A stretch of 64,000 nucleotides of DNA from Streptomyces pluripotens. GTDB taxonomy: Bacteria; Actinomycetota; Actinomycetes; Streptomycetales; Streptomycetaceae. Position 1 is the stretch's first letter. Each line of letters starts with the position of its first letter. Under the pieces are notes generated by a model, which was not told where the DNA came from, did no database searches, and worked only from the letters and a program-made list of their open reading frames with translations. The position numbers and the translations under genes are program-made. The DNA is taken from contig NZ_CP021080.1 in the NCBI RefSeq assembly GCF_000802245.2, positions 5,952,001 to 6,016,000 of the forward strand, read 5' to 3'. Shown here piece after piece: positions 11,601 through 19,133 of the stretch.

Positions 11601-12499
11601 TCGCCGTCGGCCATCGAGGGGAAGACGCGGTAGGACAGCTGGGTGTTGCGGCCGACCTTGACGTTCACGTCGAAGACCTTGTTGTACGAGTAGGCCCGGC
11701 CGCCCGCCGTGTGCCTCCCGGCGTAACGCAGCGCCCGCTCGCCGGTGAAGCCCACCCGGGCCTTGGCCGTCGGGGAACCGCTCGGTCCCCGGTCGACGAG
11801 TGTCAGCATGTCCTGCGGTACCGGGCTGCTCGTGCCGCCCGTGGCGAACTGCACGTCGGCGATCTGCAGGATGTCCGAGGCGCCGTTGTTCTCCGTCACC
11901 TCCAGCCGGAAGTGCTGGTACTCGGCCGGTTCGGCGAGGTCGTAGGACTTGGTCTGGAACCGCTCGGAGAAGTGCTCGCCCGAGCGTGTGTCGATGGTCT
12001 TCCAGCTCTTGCCATCGGTGGATCCCTTGAGGGTCCAGTCCCGCGGGTCACGCCCGTCGTAGTCGTTGGCCGAGGTGAGGGCGTATGTCGCCAGCTTGAT
12101 CGGTTTGTCCAGATCGAATTCCACCCAGCCGGTGGGCTCGAAGGTGAGCCACTTGGTCCCGGGCTCGCCGTCGACGAGGTTCTCCTTCACCTCGCCGGCG
12201 CCCGTGTTCTCGCCGCTCGCCCGGACCTCAGTGACATGGTCGTCCACATTGCCTGGAATTCCGGTGCTGTAGCCGCCGTCGACGCCCGAGGCGCGCTTGC
12301 TTCCGTCCGGTCCGCTGTCGACGGTATTCAGCCAGTCCGGCGCCGGATCCCCCGTCTCGAACGAGGATGCGAACTCCCGGTCGGCGGCTTGGCTCCTGAC
12401 GGGCAGGGCGACCGCCGTACCTTGCGTGCCGACGGCCATGACGAAGGCGGCCGTAAGAACGACCGCCGGGCCCCATTTGTGTCGAGTTCTCCGCTGCAT
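8696..12499 (-). CDS. Secreted GH92-family glycoside hydrolase (alpha-mannosidase) with discoidin-type domains
   Basis: 1267 residues, with AGGAGGGG upstream of the ATG. Residues 1-31 are a signal peptide (MQRRTRHKWGPAVVLTAAFVMAVG). An F5/8 type C (discoidin-like) carbohydrate-binding domain follows at about 65-215 (WVEFDLDKPIKLATYALTSAND), then a beta-sandwich region. The GH92 catalytic part covers roughly 400-1120 with family motifs GFWDTYRTTWPAY and DEDNGEQSGWYLFSALGFYP; the Glu near 1042 is the expected catalytic acid. A second discoidin-like domain ends the protein (YTLTSAADHTKAPTGWTLKG). GH92 enzymes are calcium-dependent exo-alpha-mannosidases acting on yeast mannan or N-glycans; exact linkage specificity cannot be read here. 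A perfect LacI-type palindrome lies in its promoter region. Confidence 0.95.
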   Translation of the reverse strand: MQRRTRHKWGPAVVLTAAFVMAVGTQGTAVALPVRSQAADREFASSFETGDPAPDWLNTVDSGPDGSKRASGVDGGYSTGIPGNVDDHVTEVRASGENTGAGEVKENLVDGEPGTKWLTFEPTGWVEFDLDKPIKLATYALTSANDYDGRDPRDWTLKGSTDGKSWKTIDTRSGEHFSERFQTKSYDLAEPAEYQHFRLEVTENNGASDILQIADVQFATGGTSSPVPQDMLTLVDRGPSGSPTAKARVGFTGERALRYAGRHTAGGRAYSYNKVFDVNVKVGRNTQLSYRVFPSMADGDRDYDATNVCVDLVFTDGTYLSDLGALDQHGFPLSPRGQGASKSLYVNQWNNVASRIGSVAAGKTVDRILVAYDSPDGPAKFRGWIDDVSLKPVAPDKPKAHLSDYVLTTRGTNSSGSFSRGNDFPATALPHGFNFWTPVTNASSLSWLYEYARANNADNLPTIQAFSASHEPSPWMGDRQTFQVMPSAAAGTPGTGRKARELAFRHENETARPYYYGVRFENGLKAEMAPTDHAAVLRFTYPGDDASVLFDNVTEQAGLTLDKDHAVVTGYSDVKSGLSAGATRLFVYGKFDKPATDAGSSGVKGFLRFDAGADHTVTLRLATSLISIDQAKDNLRQEIPDGASFDAVEAHARRVWDRLLGKVEVQGATPDQLTTLYSGMYRLYLYPNSGFEKVGDTYRYASPFSPMSGPDTPTHTGAEIVNGRVYVNNGFWDTYRTTWPAYSFLTPTQAGDLVDGFVQQYKDGGWTSRWSSPGYADLMTGTSSDVAFADAYVKGVKFDAKAAYDAAVKNATVVPPTPGVGRKGMNTSPFLGYTTTDTHEGLSWAMEGYVNDYGIARMGQALYRKTGEHRYREESEYFLNRAQDYVKLFDSKVGFFQGRNATGDWRVDSGTYDPRVWGYDYTETNGWGYAFTAPQDSRGLANLYGGRQGLADKLDAYFATPETASPDFVGSYGGVIHEMTEARDVRMGMYGHSNQVAHHVIYMYDAAGQPWKAQAYVREVLSRLYTGSEIGQGYHGDEDNGEQSGWYLFSALGFYPLVMGSGEYTIGSPLFKKVTVHLENGRDLVVKAPGNSAKNVYVQKVTFNGRPWTSTSLPHSLLSKGGVLEFSMGAKPSAWGTGKNAGPVSLTHGDKVPTPRADVLKGAGALFDDTSATSATVASVDLPVGGPVKPVQYTLTSAADHTKAPTGWTLKGSADGTTWRTLDHRSGEAFRWDRQTRAFTIGAPGTYSKYRLVLDGESTLAEVELLA

Positions 12500-12528
12500 C
12501 TACGGATTTCCCCTCCTGCGACCGCGTG

Positions 12529-12540
12529 GACAACGTTGTC
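12529..12540. promoter_or_regulatory. LacI-type palindromic operator upstream of the GH92 gene
   Basis: GACAACGTTGTC, a perfect 12-bp palindrome 30 bp upstream of the GH92 ATG (12499, minus strand), so placed to block its promoter. The central CG and A/T-flanked arms are typical of LacI-family sites. Two near-copies lie beyond the other end of the gene. The regulator is not in this window. Confidence 0.6.
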
Positions 12541-12883
12541 AGGATCAGTGCACGGGAACCAGTAGGGCGTCAAGTGGCCATTGATGTCAAGGGTGTTGGG
12601 CGTAGCGTTCGGGGACTTATGTCGCGACTTTTTCCGTCAGGCGGTGCACGGCGCGCTCAGATTCCCCTGAGGTCTCAACTCGGAAAAGACCCATCGCGAA
12701 CCCTGCATTCGATCTTGCTCCGCTGGCGGGAAGTGGACTATACCTGTCGGCCATCAGCACAAGGCGCACCACGCCGGTGCCGATGGCACGAAGCACTTCC
12801 TGCACTACTCAGCTCGACCCGACAGCGGTGCCGGGGAGGATCCGGTTCACCGCCTGAGTCCTGGAGAAGGCGAGGACTTGAGC
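12541..12883. other. Divergent promoter region between GH92 gene and ngcE
   Basis: 380 bp separate the two divergent starts. Apart from the LacI-type palindrome and a DasR-like site, no gene is seen. GGAGAAGG and CGAGGA at 12862-12876 serve as ribosome binding sites for ngcE. Confidence 0.5.
12732..12747. promoter_or_regulatory. DasR-responsive-element-like site upstream of ngcE
   Basis: AGTGGACTATACCTGT matches 12 of 16 positions of the DasR palindrome AGTGGTCTAGACCACT (consensus from memory). It is about 135 bp upstream of ngcE. Control of GlcNAc uptake by the GntR-type regulator DasR is established in Streptomyces; this particular site is an inference. Confidence 0.4.
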
Positions 12884-14332
12884 ATGGGATCCACTTCCGA
12901 CGAGAACCACGGTTCCGCAGGTGTCGGCCGCCGCGATCTGATCAAGCGGTCCGCGGCGCTCGGCCTGATCAGCGTGCCGACGATGAGTCTGCTCTCCGCC
13001 TGTGCCAGTGGCGGCGGGGGCGGCAGTTCGGACGGAAACGGCGCGCAGGGGCAGAAGTCCAAGGACAATCCCTTCGGCGCCAAGAAGGGCAGCAAGCTCG
13101 ATGTCATGGTCTTCAAGGGCGGATACGGCGACGACTACGCCAAGGCGTGGGAGGCGGACTTCGACAAGAAGCTCGGCATCACCTCGACCCACACCGGCAC
13201 CCAGGAGATCACCGGCAAGCTGCAGCCGCGGCTGAACGCCAGCAACCCGCCGGACATCGTGGACGACTCCGGCGCCCAGCAGATCAAGATCGACGTTCTC
13301 TACAAGAACGACGCCTTGCTCGACCTCTCCGAGGTCCTCGACGCGCCGTCGGTCGACGATCCGGGCACGAAGGTCCGCGACACCCTGATCCCTGGCACCC
13401 TCGACCCTGGTGTCCAGGAGGGCAAGGTCGTCGCCCTCAACTACATCTACACGGTGTGGGGCCTGTGGTACTCCGGCAAGCTCTTCCAGGAGAAGGGCTG
13501 GCAGGCACCGAAGACCTGGGACGACTTCCTGGCCATCTGCCAGGATGCCAAGAAGCAGGGCATCGGCGGCCTTGCCCACCAGGGCAAGTACCCGTACTAC
13601 ATCAACGTCGCCATCATGGACCTCATCGCCAAGAAGGGCGGCATCGACGCCGTCAAGGCGATCGACAACCTCGACCCGAAGGCCTTCGTCGGCTCCGACG
13701 CCGCCCAGGCGGGCATCGAGGCGATCTACGAGGTCGTCGAGAAGGGCCTGTTGATGCCCGGCACCAACGGCCTGACCCACACCGAGTCGCAGACCCGCTG
13801 GAACCAGTACAAAGCGGCGTTCATCACCTGCGGTTCCTGGCTGGAGAACGAGCAGCTCAAGCAGACGCCGGCCGACTTCGACATGAAGTTCCTGCCGATG
13901 CCGCTGCTGGCCGGCAGCAAGATGCCCTTCGAGGCGATCCGGGCCGGCTCCGGCGAGCCCTTCATCATTCCGGCGAAGGCCGGCAACCTGCCCGCGGCCA
14001 AGGAGTTCATGCGGCGCATGCTGTCTCGGGAGTGGTCGACGTTGTTCGCCAAGGAGGCGAATTCGCTGACCATCCTCAAGGACGGCGTCGATGCGAGCGT
14101 GAAGCTCCGCCCGGGCACGCAGTCCACGGTGGACGCGTCCAAGGCGGCCGGCTCGAACACGTTCCGGTTCCTGTACCCCGACTGGTACAGCGAGATGGAC
14201 ACGGCGATCCAGAACGCGTCCAATGAGCTCATGGCCAAGCGGATCCAGCCGAAGGAATGGCTGAAGAGGTGTCAGGCCGCCGTGGACAAGCAGGCGAAGG
14301 ACCCGGCGTCGAAGAAGAACCACCACGACTGA
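12884..14332 (+). CDS. ngcE: N-acetylglucosamine/chitobiose-type ABC transporter, substrate-binding lipoprotein
   Basis: 482 residues from ATG 12884, with GAGG eight bases upstream; a TTG two codons earlier is possible. The N-terminus combines a twin-arginine motif (RRDLIKRS at 16-23) with a lipobox LLSAC ending at Cys40, so it is exported and lipid-anchored. The rest is a family 1 sugar-binding protein (ITGKLQPRLNASNPPDIVDD; TVWGLWYSGKLFQEKGWQAP). It heads ngcE-ngcF-ngcG, whose products resemble the NgcEFG importer for GlcNAc and chitobiose, with rok7B7 next door. No ATPase gene is present: such importers usually share MsiK encoded elsewhere (family knowledge). A strong hairpin directly after the stop probably keeps ngcE expression above that of the permeases. 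Confidence 0.9.
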   Translation: MGSTSDENHGSAGVGRRDLIKRSAALGLISVPTMSLLSACASGGGGGSSDGNGAQGQKSKDNPFGAKKGSKLDVMVFKGGYGDDYAKAWEADFDKKLGITSTHTGTQEITGKLQPRLNASNPPDIVDDSGAQQIKIDVLYKNDALLDLSEVLDAPSVDDPGTKVRDTLIPGTLDPGVQEGKVVALNYIYTVWGLWYSGKLFQEKGWQAPKTWDDFLAICQDAKKQGIGGLAHQGKYPYYINVAIMDLIAKKGGIDAVKAIDNLDPKAFVGSDAAQAGIEAIYEVVEKGLLMPGTNGLTHTESQTRWNQYKAAFITCGSWLENEQLKQTPADFDMKFLPMPLLAGSKMPFEAIRAGSGEPFIIPAKAGNLPAAKEFMRRMLSREWSTLFAKEANSLTILKDGVDASVKLRPGTQSTVDASKAAGSNTFRFLYPDWYSEMDTAIQNASNELMAKRIQPKEWLKRCQAAVDKQAKDPASKKNHHD

Positions 14333-14347
14333 TTCCGCCAGGCCCCG

Positions 14348-14376
14348 CGGGGCGCGGAGTCTGGTTCCGCGCCCCG
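14348..14376 (+). terminator. Intra-operon hairpin between ngcE and ngcF (attenuator or 3' stabiliser)
   Basis: An 11-bp perfect stem, CGGGGCGCGGA with TCCGCGCCCCG, 7-nt loop, 15 bp after the ngcE stop and 39 bp before the ngcF ATG. In ABC operons such structures often make permease expression lower than that of the binding protein. Confidence 0.6.
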
Positions 14377-14415
14377 GCCGGGGCATTGGTGCTGACCGGA
14401 ACTTCAGGGGCAGGT

Positions 14416-15351
14416 ATGCGCAAAGGGCAGTACCGGTTCGTCGCGGGTTTTCTCTTCGTTCCCGTGGCGCTTTATGTGATCTTCGTGATCTGGCCGTACA
14501 TCCAGACGTTCGGCTATTCACTGACCGACTGGAAGGGCCAGTCGCAGACCTTCGACTTCGTGGGTCTGGACAACTACAAGGCACTGCTCCGGGACGACGT
14601 ATTCCTGGAGGCCATCTGGCACAACATCCTGTTCCTGGTCTTCATCCCGGTGATCACGATCCTGCTCGCCCTGTTCTTCGCCTTCATGCTGAACGCGGGC
14701 GGGCGCGGCAAGGCCGGCGGAGTGCAGGGGGTCGCCGGAGCCGCGTTCTACAAGATCGTCTACTTTTTCCCGCAAGTGCTGTCGCTGGCGATTCTCGCGG
14801 TGCTGTTCAACGCCGTGTACCGCAGCGACGGCGGGGGCCTGCTCAACGGCGCCCTGATCAAGGTCGGCTTGGTCGACGCGGACAATCCGGTGGAATGGCT
14901 GAACGAGCCGAACCTGGTGTTGTGGGCGCTGATGGTGGCCGTGGTCTGGCAGGGCGTCGGCTTCTATCTGGTGCTGTTCTCCGCCGCCATGCAGTCCATC
15001 CCCAAGGACGTATACGAGGCCGCCCTGATCGACGGGGCCAGCCGCAACCAGTCCTTCTTCCGCATCACCCTGCCGCTGCTGTGGGACACCGTGCAGACCG
15101 CCTGGGTCTACCTCGGTATCGTGGCCATGGACATGTTCGTACTGGTCTCCTCGATGACCCAGAACATGGGCGCGTACGGCGGCGGCCCCGACCACCACAG
15201 CGACGTGATGTCGACGGTGATGATGCGGAACTTCCTCTACTACGGGAAGAGCGGCTACGCCTGTGCCATGGGCGTGATCATGCTGCTGCTCACCCTTGTC
15301 CTGTCCGTGGTCACGCTGCGCGCCACTCGCCGCGAGCGCATCGAGTTCTGA
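14416..15351 (+). CDS. ngcF: Sugar ABC transporter permease
   Basis: 311 residues, an integral membrane protein of the MalF/UgpA type. The first transmembrane segment is FVAGFLFVPVALYVIFVIW. Further segments include ILFLVFIPVITILLALFFAF and LVLWALMVAVVWQGVGFY. The EAA loop that docks the ATPase reads YEAALIDGASRNQSFFRITLP. I placed the start at ATG 14416 (MRKGQYRFVAG), because the frame upstream of it is intercistronic hairpin. It pairs with the following permease to form the NgcEFG channel and would need an external ATPase such as MsiK. Confidence 0.9.
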   Translation: MRKGQYRFVAGFLFVPVALYVIFVIWPYIQTFGYSLTDWKGQSQTFDFVGLDNYKALLRDDVFLEAIWHNILFLVFIPVITILLALFFAFMLNAGGRGKAGGVQGVAGAAFYKIVYFFPQVLSLAILAVLFNAVYRSDGGGLLNGALIKVGLVDADNPVEWLNEPNLVLWALMVAVVWQGVGFYLVLFSAAMQSIPKDVYEAALIDGASRNQSFFRITLPLLWDTVQTAWVYLGIVAMDMFVLVSSMTQNMGAYGGGPDHHSDVMSTVMMRNFLYYGKSGYACAMGVIMLLLTLVLSVVTLRATRRERIEF

Positions 15352-15365
15352 GCGGAGCGACGAAG

Positions 15366-16289
15366 ATGAGCGCACCCATCAAGGAGACCATCCCCGCCCC
15401 CGCCGGGCGGCCCGTGGCCCAGGCACCTGTCCGCCCTGGCGACCGGCGCGGCGAGGGCGTGGTCCTGAACGTCTTCTCGCACGGCTTCCTCGCCCTGTGG
15501 GCCCTGCTGATCGTGCTGCCGCTGCTGTGGCTGGTGCTCAGCTCCTTCAAGACCGACGCCCAGATCGGGGGCTCGGCCTTCGGCTGGCCGCACCACTGGT
15601 CCTTCGACGTCTTCAGCCGCGCCTGGCGCAAGGGCATTGGGGACTACTTCCTGAACACCCTGATCGTCCTGGTCTTCTCCGTGCCGCTGACCATGCTCTT
15701 CGGGTCGATGGCCGCGTACGTGCTGGCCCGCTACAGGTTCTGGGGCAACCGGCTGCTGTACTACTTCTTCGTGGCCGGTGCCATGTTCCCGGTGTTCCTC
15801 GCCCTCGTACCGCTGTTCTTCATGGTCAAGCGGCTGGACATGCTGAACACCTACCAGGGACTGATCCTGGTCTACGTCGCCTACTCGATGCCGTTCACGG
15901 TGTTCTTCATGCACGCCTTCTTCCGGACCCTGCCCACGGCGGTCTTCGAGGCGGCGGTCCTGGACGGGGCCTCGCACACCCGGGCCTTCTTCCAGGTGAT
16001 GCTGCCGATGGCCAAGCCGGGTCTGATCAGCGTGGGCATCTTCAACACCCTGGGCCAGTGGAACCAGTTCATCCTGCCCACGGTCCTCATGCAGCCGCAG
16101 AGTGGATCCGACCCGGAGCGGTACGTCCTCACCCAGGGGCTCATCCAGCTGCAACAGCAGCAGGGCTACGCCTCCGACCTGCCCGTTCTGTTTGCGGGCG
16201 TGACGATCGCCATGATCCCCATGCTGGTCGTGTACCTGTCCTTCCAGCGTCAGGTCCAGGCGGGTCTGACCTCGGCCACCCTGAAGTAG
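15366..16289 (+). CDS. ngcG: Sugar ABC transporter permease
   Basis: 307 residues, MalG/UgpE type, starting 14 bp after ngcF with GAGCGGAGCGACGAAG before the ATG. Six transmembrane segments can be traced, beginning with FLALWALLIVLPLLWLVL. The EAA loop is FEAAVLDGASHTRAFFQVMLP. It forms the heterodimeric membrane channel with NgcF. A 16-bp stem terminator follows directly, closing the ngcEFG operon before the separately transcribed rok7B7. Confidence 0.9.
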   Translation: MSAPIKETIPAPAGRPVAQAPVRPGDRRGEGVVLNVFSHGFLALWALLIVLPLLWLVLSSFKTDAQIGGSAFGWPHHWSFDVFSRAWRKGIGDYFLNTLIVLVFSVPLTMLFGSMAAYVLARYRFWGNRLLYYFFVAGAMFPVFLALVPLFFMVKRLDMLNTYQGLILVYVAYSMPFTVFFMHAFFRTLPTAVFEAAVLDGASHTRAFFQVMLPMAKPGLISVGIFNTLGQWNQFILPTVLMQPQSGSDPERYVLTQGLIQLQQQQGYASDLPVLFAGVTIAMIPMLVVYLSFQRQVQAGLTSATLK

Positions 16290-16294
16290 CCAAG

Positions 16295-16329
16295 CGGTCG
16301 CGGAGCGCTGCCACAGCGCTCCGCGACCG
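16295..16329 (+). terminator. Terminator of ngcEFG
   Basis: A perfect 16-bp stem (CGGTCGCGGAGCGCTG with its complement) and a CCA loop, starting 5 bp after the ngcG stop. A second hairpin (GCACGCCGT/ACGGCGTGC, 16337-16367) follows. Confidence 0.85.
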
Positions 16330-16498
16330 TCCGTGCGCACGCCGTTCCGGATTCCGGGACGGCGTGCTCTTGTGTGTCCCGGGACCCGGAAACCATTCAA
16401 CCTCTTGACGGAAGGCGACCCGAACAGCTCAGCTTAGAGTTCACTAGTTGGACATAGACGGGGTCCCGCCGAAGCGGCCCCGCGCTCAGGAGGTCGTT

Positions 16499-17698
16499 GT
16501 GGAGACTCCAGGGTCGCAGTCATCACTGCACCGAGCCAACCTGGAGCGGGTCGTACGGGCCGTGCGCTTGGCCGGATCCCTCACACAGGCGGAGATCGCG
16601 AGGACGACCGGTCTGTCCGCCGCGACCGTCTCGAATATCGTGCGGGAACTCAAGGACGGTGGAACCGTCGAGGTCAGGCCCACGTCGGCAGGAGGGCGAC
16701 GGGCCCGCAGCGTCTCGTTGAGCGGTGACGCCGGCATCGTGATCGGTGTCGACTTCGGGCACACCCATCTGCGCGTCGCACTCGGGAACCTCGCTCATCA
16801 GGTGCTGGCCGAGGAGTCGGAGCCGCTGGATGTCGACGCCTCCGCCGCGCAAGGCTTCGACCGGGCCGAGGAGCTGGTCAGCCGGCTGATCGCGGCAACG
16901 GGGGTGGACCGGGCCAAGGTGGCTGGTGTGGGGCTCGGTGTGCCGGGTCCGATCGACGTGGAGTCGGGAACGCTGGGGTCCACCGCGATCCTGCCGGGCT
17001 GGGGCGGCACCAAACCCGCCGAAGAGCTGCGCGAGCGGCTCGGCGTGCCGGTGCACGTGGACAACGACGCCAACCTCGGTGCCCTCGGGGAATTGGTCTG
17101 GGGTAGCGGCAAGGGAGTGCGTGATCTTGCATACATCAAGGTCGCGAGCGGTGTCGGCGCCGGCCTGGTGATCGACGGGAAGATCTACCGGGGGCCCGGC
17201 GGCACCGCAGGCGAAATCGGGCATATTACACTCGATGAATCCGGCCCGGTCTGCCGCTGCGGCAACCGTGGGTGCCTGGAGACGTTCGCGGCGGCGCGCT
17301 ACGTGCTGCCGCTGCTCCAGTCCAGTCATGGCAGCGATCTGACGATGGAGGGCGTCGTACGGCTGGCCAGGGACGGTGACCCGGGCTGCCGTCGGGTGAT
17401 CGCCGACGTTGGCCGCCACATCGGCAGCGGAGTGGCCAATTTGTGCAATCTGCTGAACCCGAGCCGGGTGGTCCTCGGTGGTGATCTCGCCGAGGCCGGT
17501 GAGCTGGTGCTCGGGCCGATCAGGGAGTCCGTCGCCCGCTACGCCATCCCCAGCGCGGCGCGCCAACTGTCCATTCTTCCGGGGGCACTTGGGGGTCGCG
17601 CGGAGGTTCTCGGAGCGCTCGCCCTCGCGCTCAGTGAGATGGGTGATTCGACCCTTTTGGATGGGGTGCCCTCCGCGCCGACCCCTGCCTTCACTTAG
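16499..17698 (+). CDS. rok7B7: ROK-family transcriptional regulator Rok7B7
   Basis: 399 residues from GTG 16499, with AGGAGGT four bases upstream; a TTG at 16448 in frame lacks such a site. Residues about 25-60 form a winged HTH (LTQAEIARTTGLSAATVSNIVREL). The sugar-kinase-like ROK domain follows, with DFGHTHLRVA (phosphate loop), VDNDANLGALGE and the zinc motif CRCGNRGCLE. It lies between two sugar importers, and in S. coelicolor the orthologue is reported to control xylose transport, GlcNAc-related carbon repression and antibiotic output (literature from memory). The sequence is close to my recollection of Rok7B7 throughout. It probably regulates the adjacent xylFGH genes and perhaps ngcEFG. 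Confidence 0.93.
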   Translation: METPGSQSSLHRANLERVVRAVRLAGSLTQAEIARTTGLSAATVSNIVRELKDGGTVEVRPTSAGGRRARSVSLSGDAGIVIGVDFGHTHLRVALGNLAHQVLAEESEPLDVDASAAQGFDRAEELVSRLIAATGVDRAKVAGVGLGVPGPIDVESGTLGSTAILPGWGGTKPAEELRERLGVPVHVDNDANLGALGELVWGSGKGVRDLAYIKVASGVGAGLVIDGKIYRGPGGTAGEIGHITLDESGPVCRCGNRGCLETFAAARYVLPLLQSSHGSDLTMEGVVRLARDGDPGCRRVIADVGRHIGSGVANLCNLLNPSRVVLGGDLAEAGELVLGPIRESVARYAIPSAARQLSILPGALGGRAEVLGALALALSEMGDSTLLDGVPSAPTPAFT

Positions 17699-17819
17699 AG
17701 AACGGATGGCACCGTTGCCATCTCGTTAAGGATTTACTTCTTGACGTCGCACGTGTGGCCGAGTTGACTTCCAGCCACCTCGGCCGCAGCGACGCGGCCT
17801 CGTCAGGGAGGTTTCTGAA

Positions 17820-18938
17820 GTGAACGCACGTATGCGTCGTGCCGCCGTTGCCGTTGCCGCCGGAGCGATGGCCGTCTCGCTGGCCGCCTGTGGGAGCGCC
17901 AAGGAGTCGAAGAGCAGCAGCGACAACTCTTCCTCCTCGTCGGCCAGCAAGGGCGACAACATCAAGGTCGGTCTGCTCCTGCCGGAGAACAAGACCGCCC
18001 GGTACGAGAAGTTCGACAGGCCGCTGATCGAGAAGAAGATCAAGGAGCTGACGAACGGCAAGGCGACCGTCCAGTACAACAACGCCCGCCAGGACGCCAA
18101 CCTGCAGGCCCAGCAGGTCGACACCATGATCACCAACAAGGTGGACGTCCTGATCCTGGACGCGGTGGACGCCAAGGCCATCCAGAACTCCGTGCAGAAG
18201 GCCAAGGACGCCGGAATCAAGGTCGTCGCCTACGACCGCCTCGCCGAGGGCCCGATCAGCGCCTACACCTCGTTCGACAACGAGCAGGTCGGCAAGACCC
18301 AGGGTGAGGCCCTGCTGAAGGCGCTGGGCAGCAAGGCCACCAAGTCCACCAAGATCGTCATGGTCAACGGCTCGGTGACCGACCCGAACGCCGCCCAGTT
18401 CAAGAAGGGCGCGCACTCCGTCCTCGACGGCAAGGTCACCATCGCCAAGGAGTACGACACCAAGGAGTGGTCGCCGGACAACGCCAACTCCGAGATGGAG
18501 GCGGCGATCTCCGCGGTCGGCAAGGACAAGATCGCGGGAGTCTACTCCGCCAACGACGGCATGGCCGGCGGCATCATCACCGCCCTGAACGCCGCGGGCC
18601 TGAAGGTTCCGGTCACCGGCCAGGACGCCGAGCTGGCCGGCGTGCAGCGCATCGTCGCCGGTGAGCAGTACATGAGCGTCTACAAGCCGTACGCTCCGGA
18701 GGCCGACGCCGCCGCCGAGATGGCCGTCGCGCTCGCCCAGGGCAAGTCGCTGGACTCCGTCGCCAAGGACACGGTCTCCAGCAACTCCCAGAAGGACGTC
18801 CCCTCGGTCCTCGTCCCGGTCACCTCGCTGACCAAGGACAACATCAAGGACACCGTCATCAAGGACGGCGTCTACACCGTCGCCGACATCTGCACCGGCA
18901 AGTACAAGTCGGCCTGCGACAAGCTCGGCATCAAGTAA
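17820..18938 (+). CDS. xylF: Xylose-type ABC transporter, substrate-binding lipoprotein
   Basis: 372 residues from GTG with GGGAGG upstream. The lipoprotein signal ends in LAAC (Cys24), followed by a Ser/Lys-rich tether (KESKSSSDNSSSSSASKG). The mature part is a periplasmic-binding-protein-1 fold: IKVGLLLPENKTARYEKFDRP, DVLILDAVDAKAIQNSV, GVYSANDGMAGGIITALNAAG. It heads xylFGH, transcribed away from rok7B7 in the same direction, and is the likely main Rok7B7 target. A long hairpin behind it would favour higher expression than xylGH. Xylose is the predicted substrate from the family and synteny; related pentoses cannot be excluded. Confidence 0.9.
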   Translation: MNARMRRAAVAVAAGAMAVSLAACGSAKESKSSSDNSSSSSASKGDNIKVGLLLPENKTARYEKFDRPLIEKKIKELTNGKATVQYNNARQDANLQAQQVDTMITNKVDVLILDAVDAKAIQNSVQKAKDAGIKVVAYDRLAEGPISAYTSFDNEQVGKTQGEALLKALGSKATKSTKIVMVNGSVTDPNAAQFKKGAHSVLDGKVTIAKEYDTKEWSPDNANSEMEAAISAVGKDKIAGVYSANDGMAGGIITALNAAGLKVPVTGQDAELAGVQRIVAGEQYMSVYKPYAPEADAAAEMAVALAQGKSLDSVAKDTVSSNSQKDVPSVLVPVTSLTKDNIKDTVIKDGVYTVADICTGKYKSACDKLGIK

Positions 18939-18952
18939 GCAGTCACGAGTCC

Positions 18953-18994
18953 CTTCCCTGCGGACGTTCACCCCTGAACTCGTCCGCAGGGAAG
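18953..18994 (+). terminator. Intra-operon hairpin between xylF and xylG
   Basis: A 14-bp perfect stem (CTTCCCTGCGGACG with its complement), extended by TTCA/TGAA inside the loop. It lies 14 bp after the xylF stop and 140 bp before the xylG start. As with ngcE, it probably reduces transcription into the downstream genes or protects the xylF message. Confidence 0.65.
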
Positions 18995-19133
18995 CCGGCT
19001 GACTGCCCACGGCTCCTCCGGCGCCCCGCGCAACCAGACAGCCCCGCAAGCTAGGCGCGGGGTGCCGGACGGAACTTCCCCCCAACTTCTGCACAACCTC
19101 CCGCCGGGTCAGGCGGCGAAGGAGATGGTTCAC

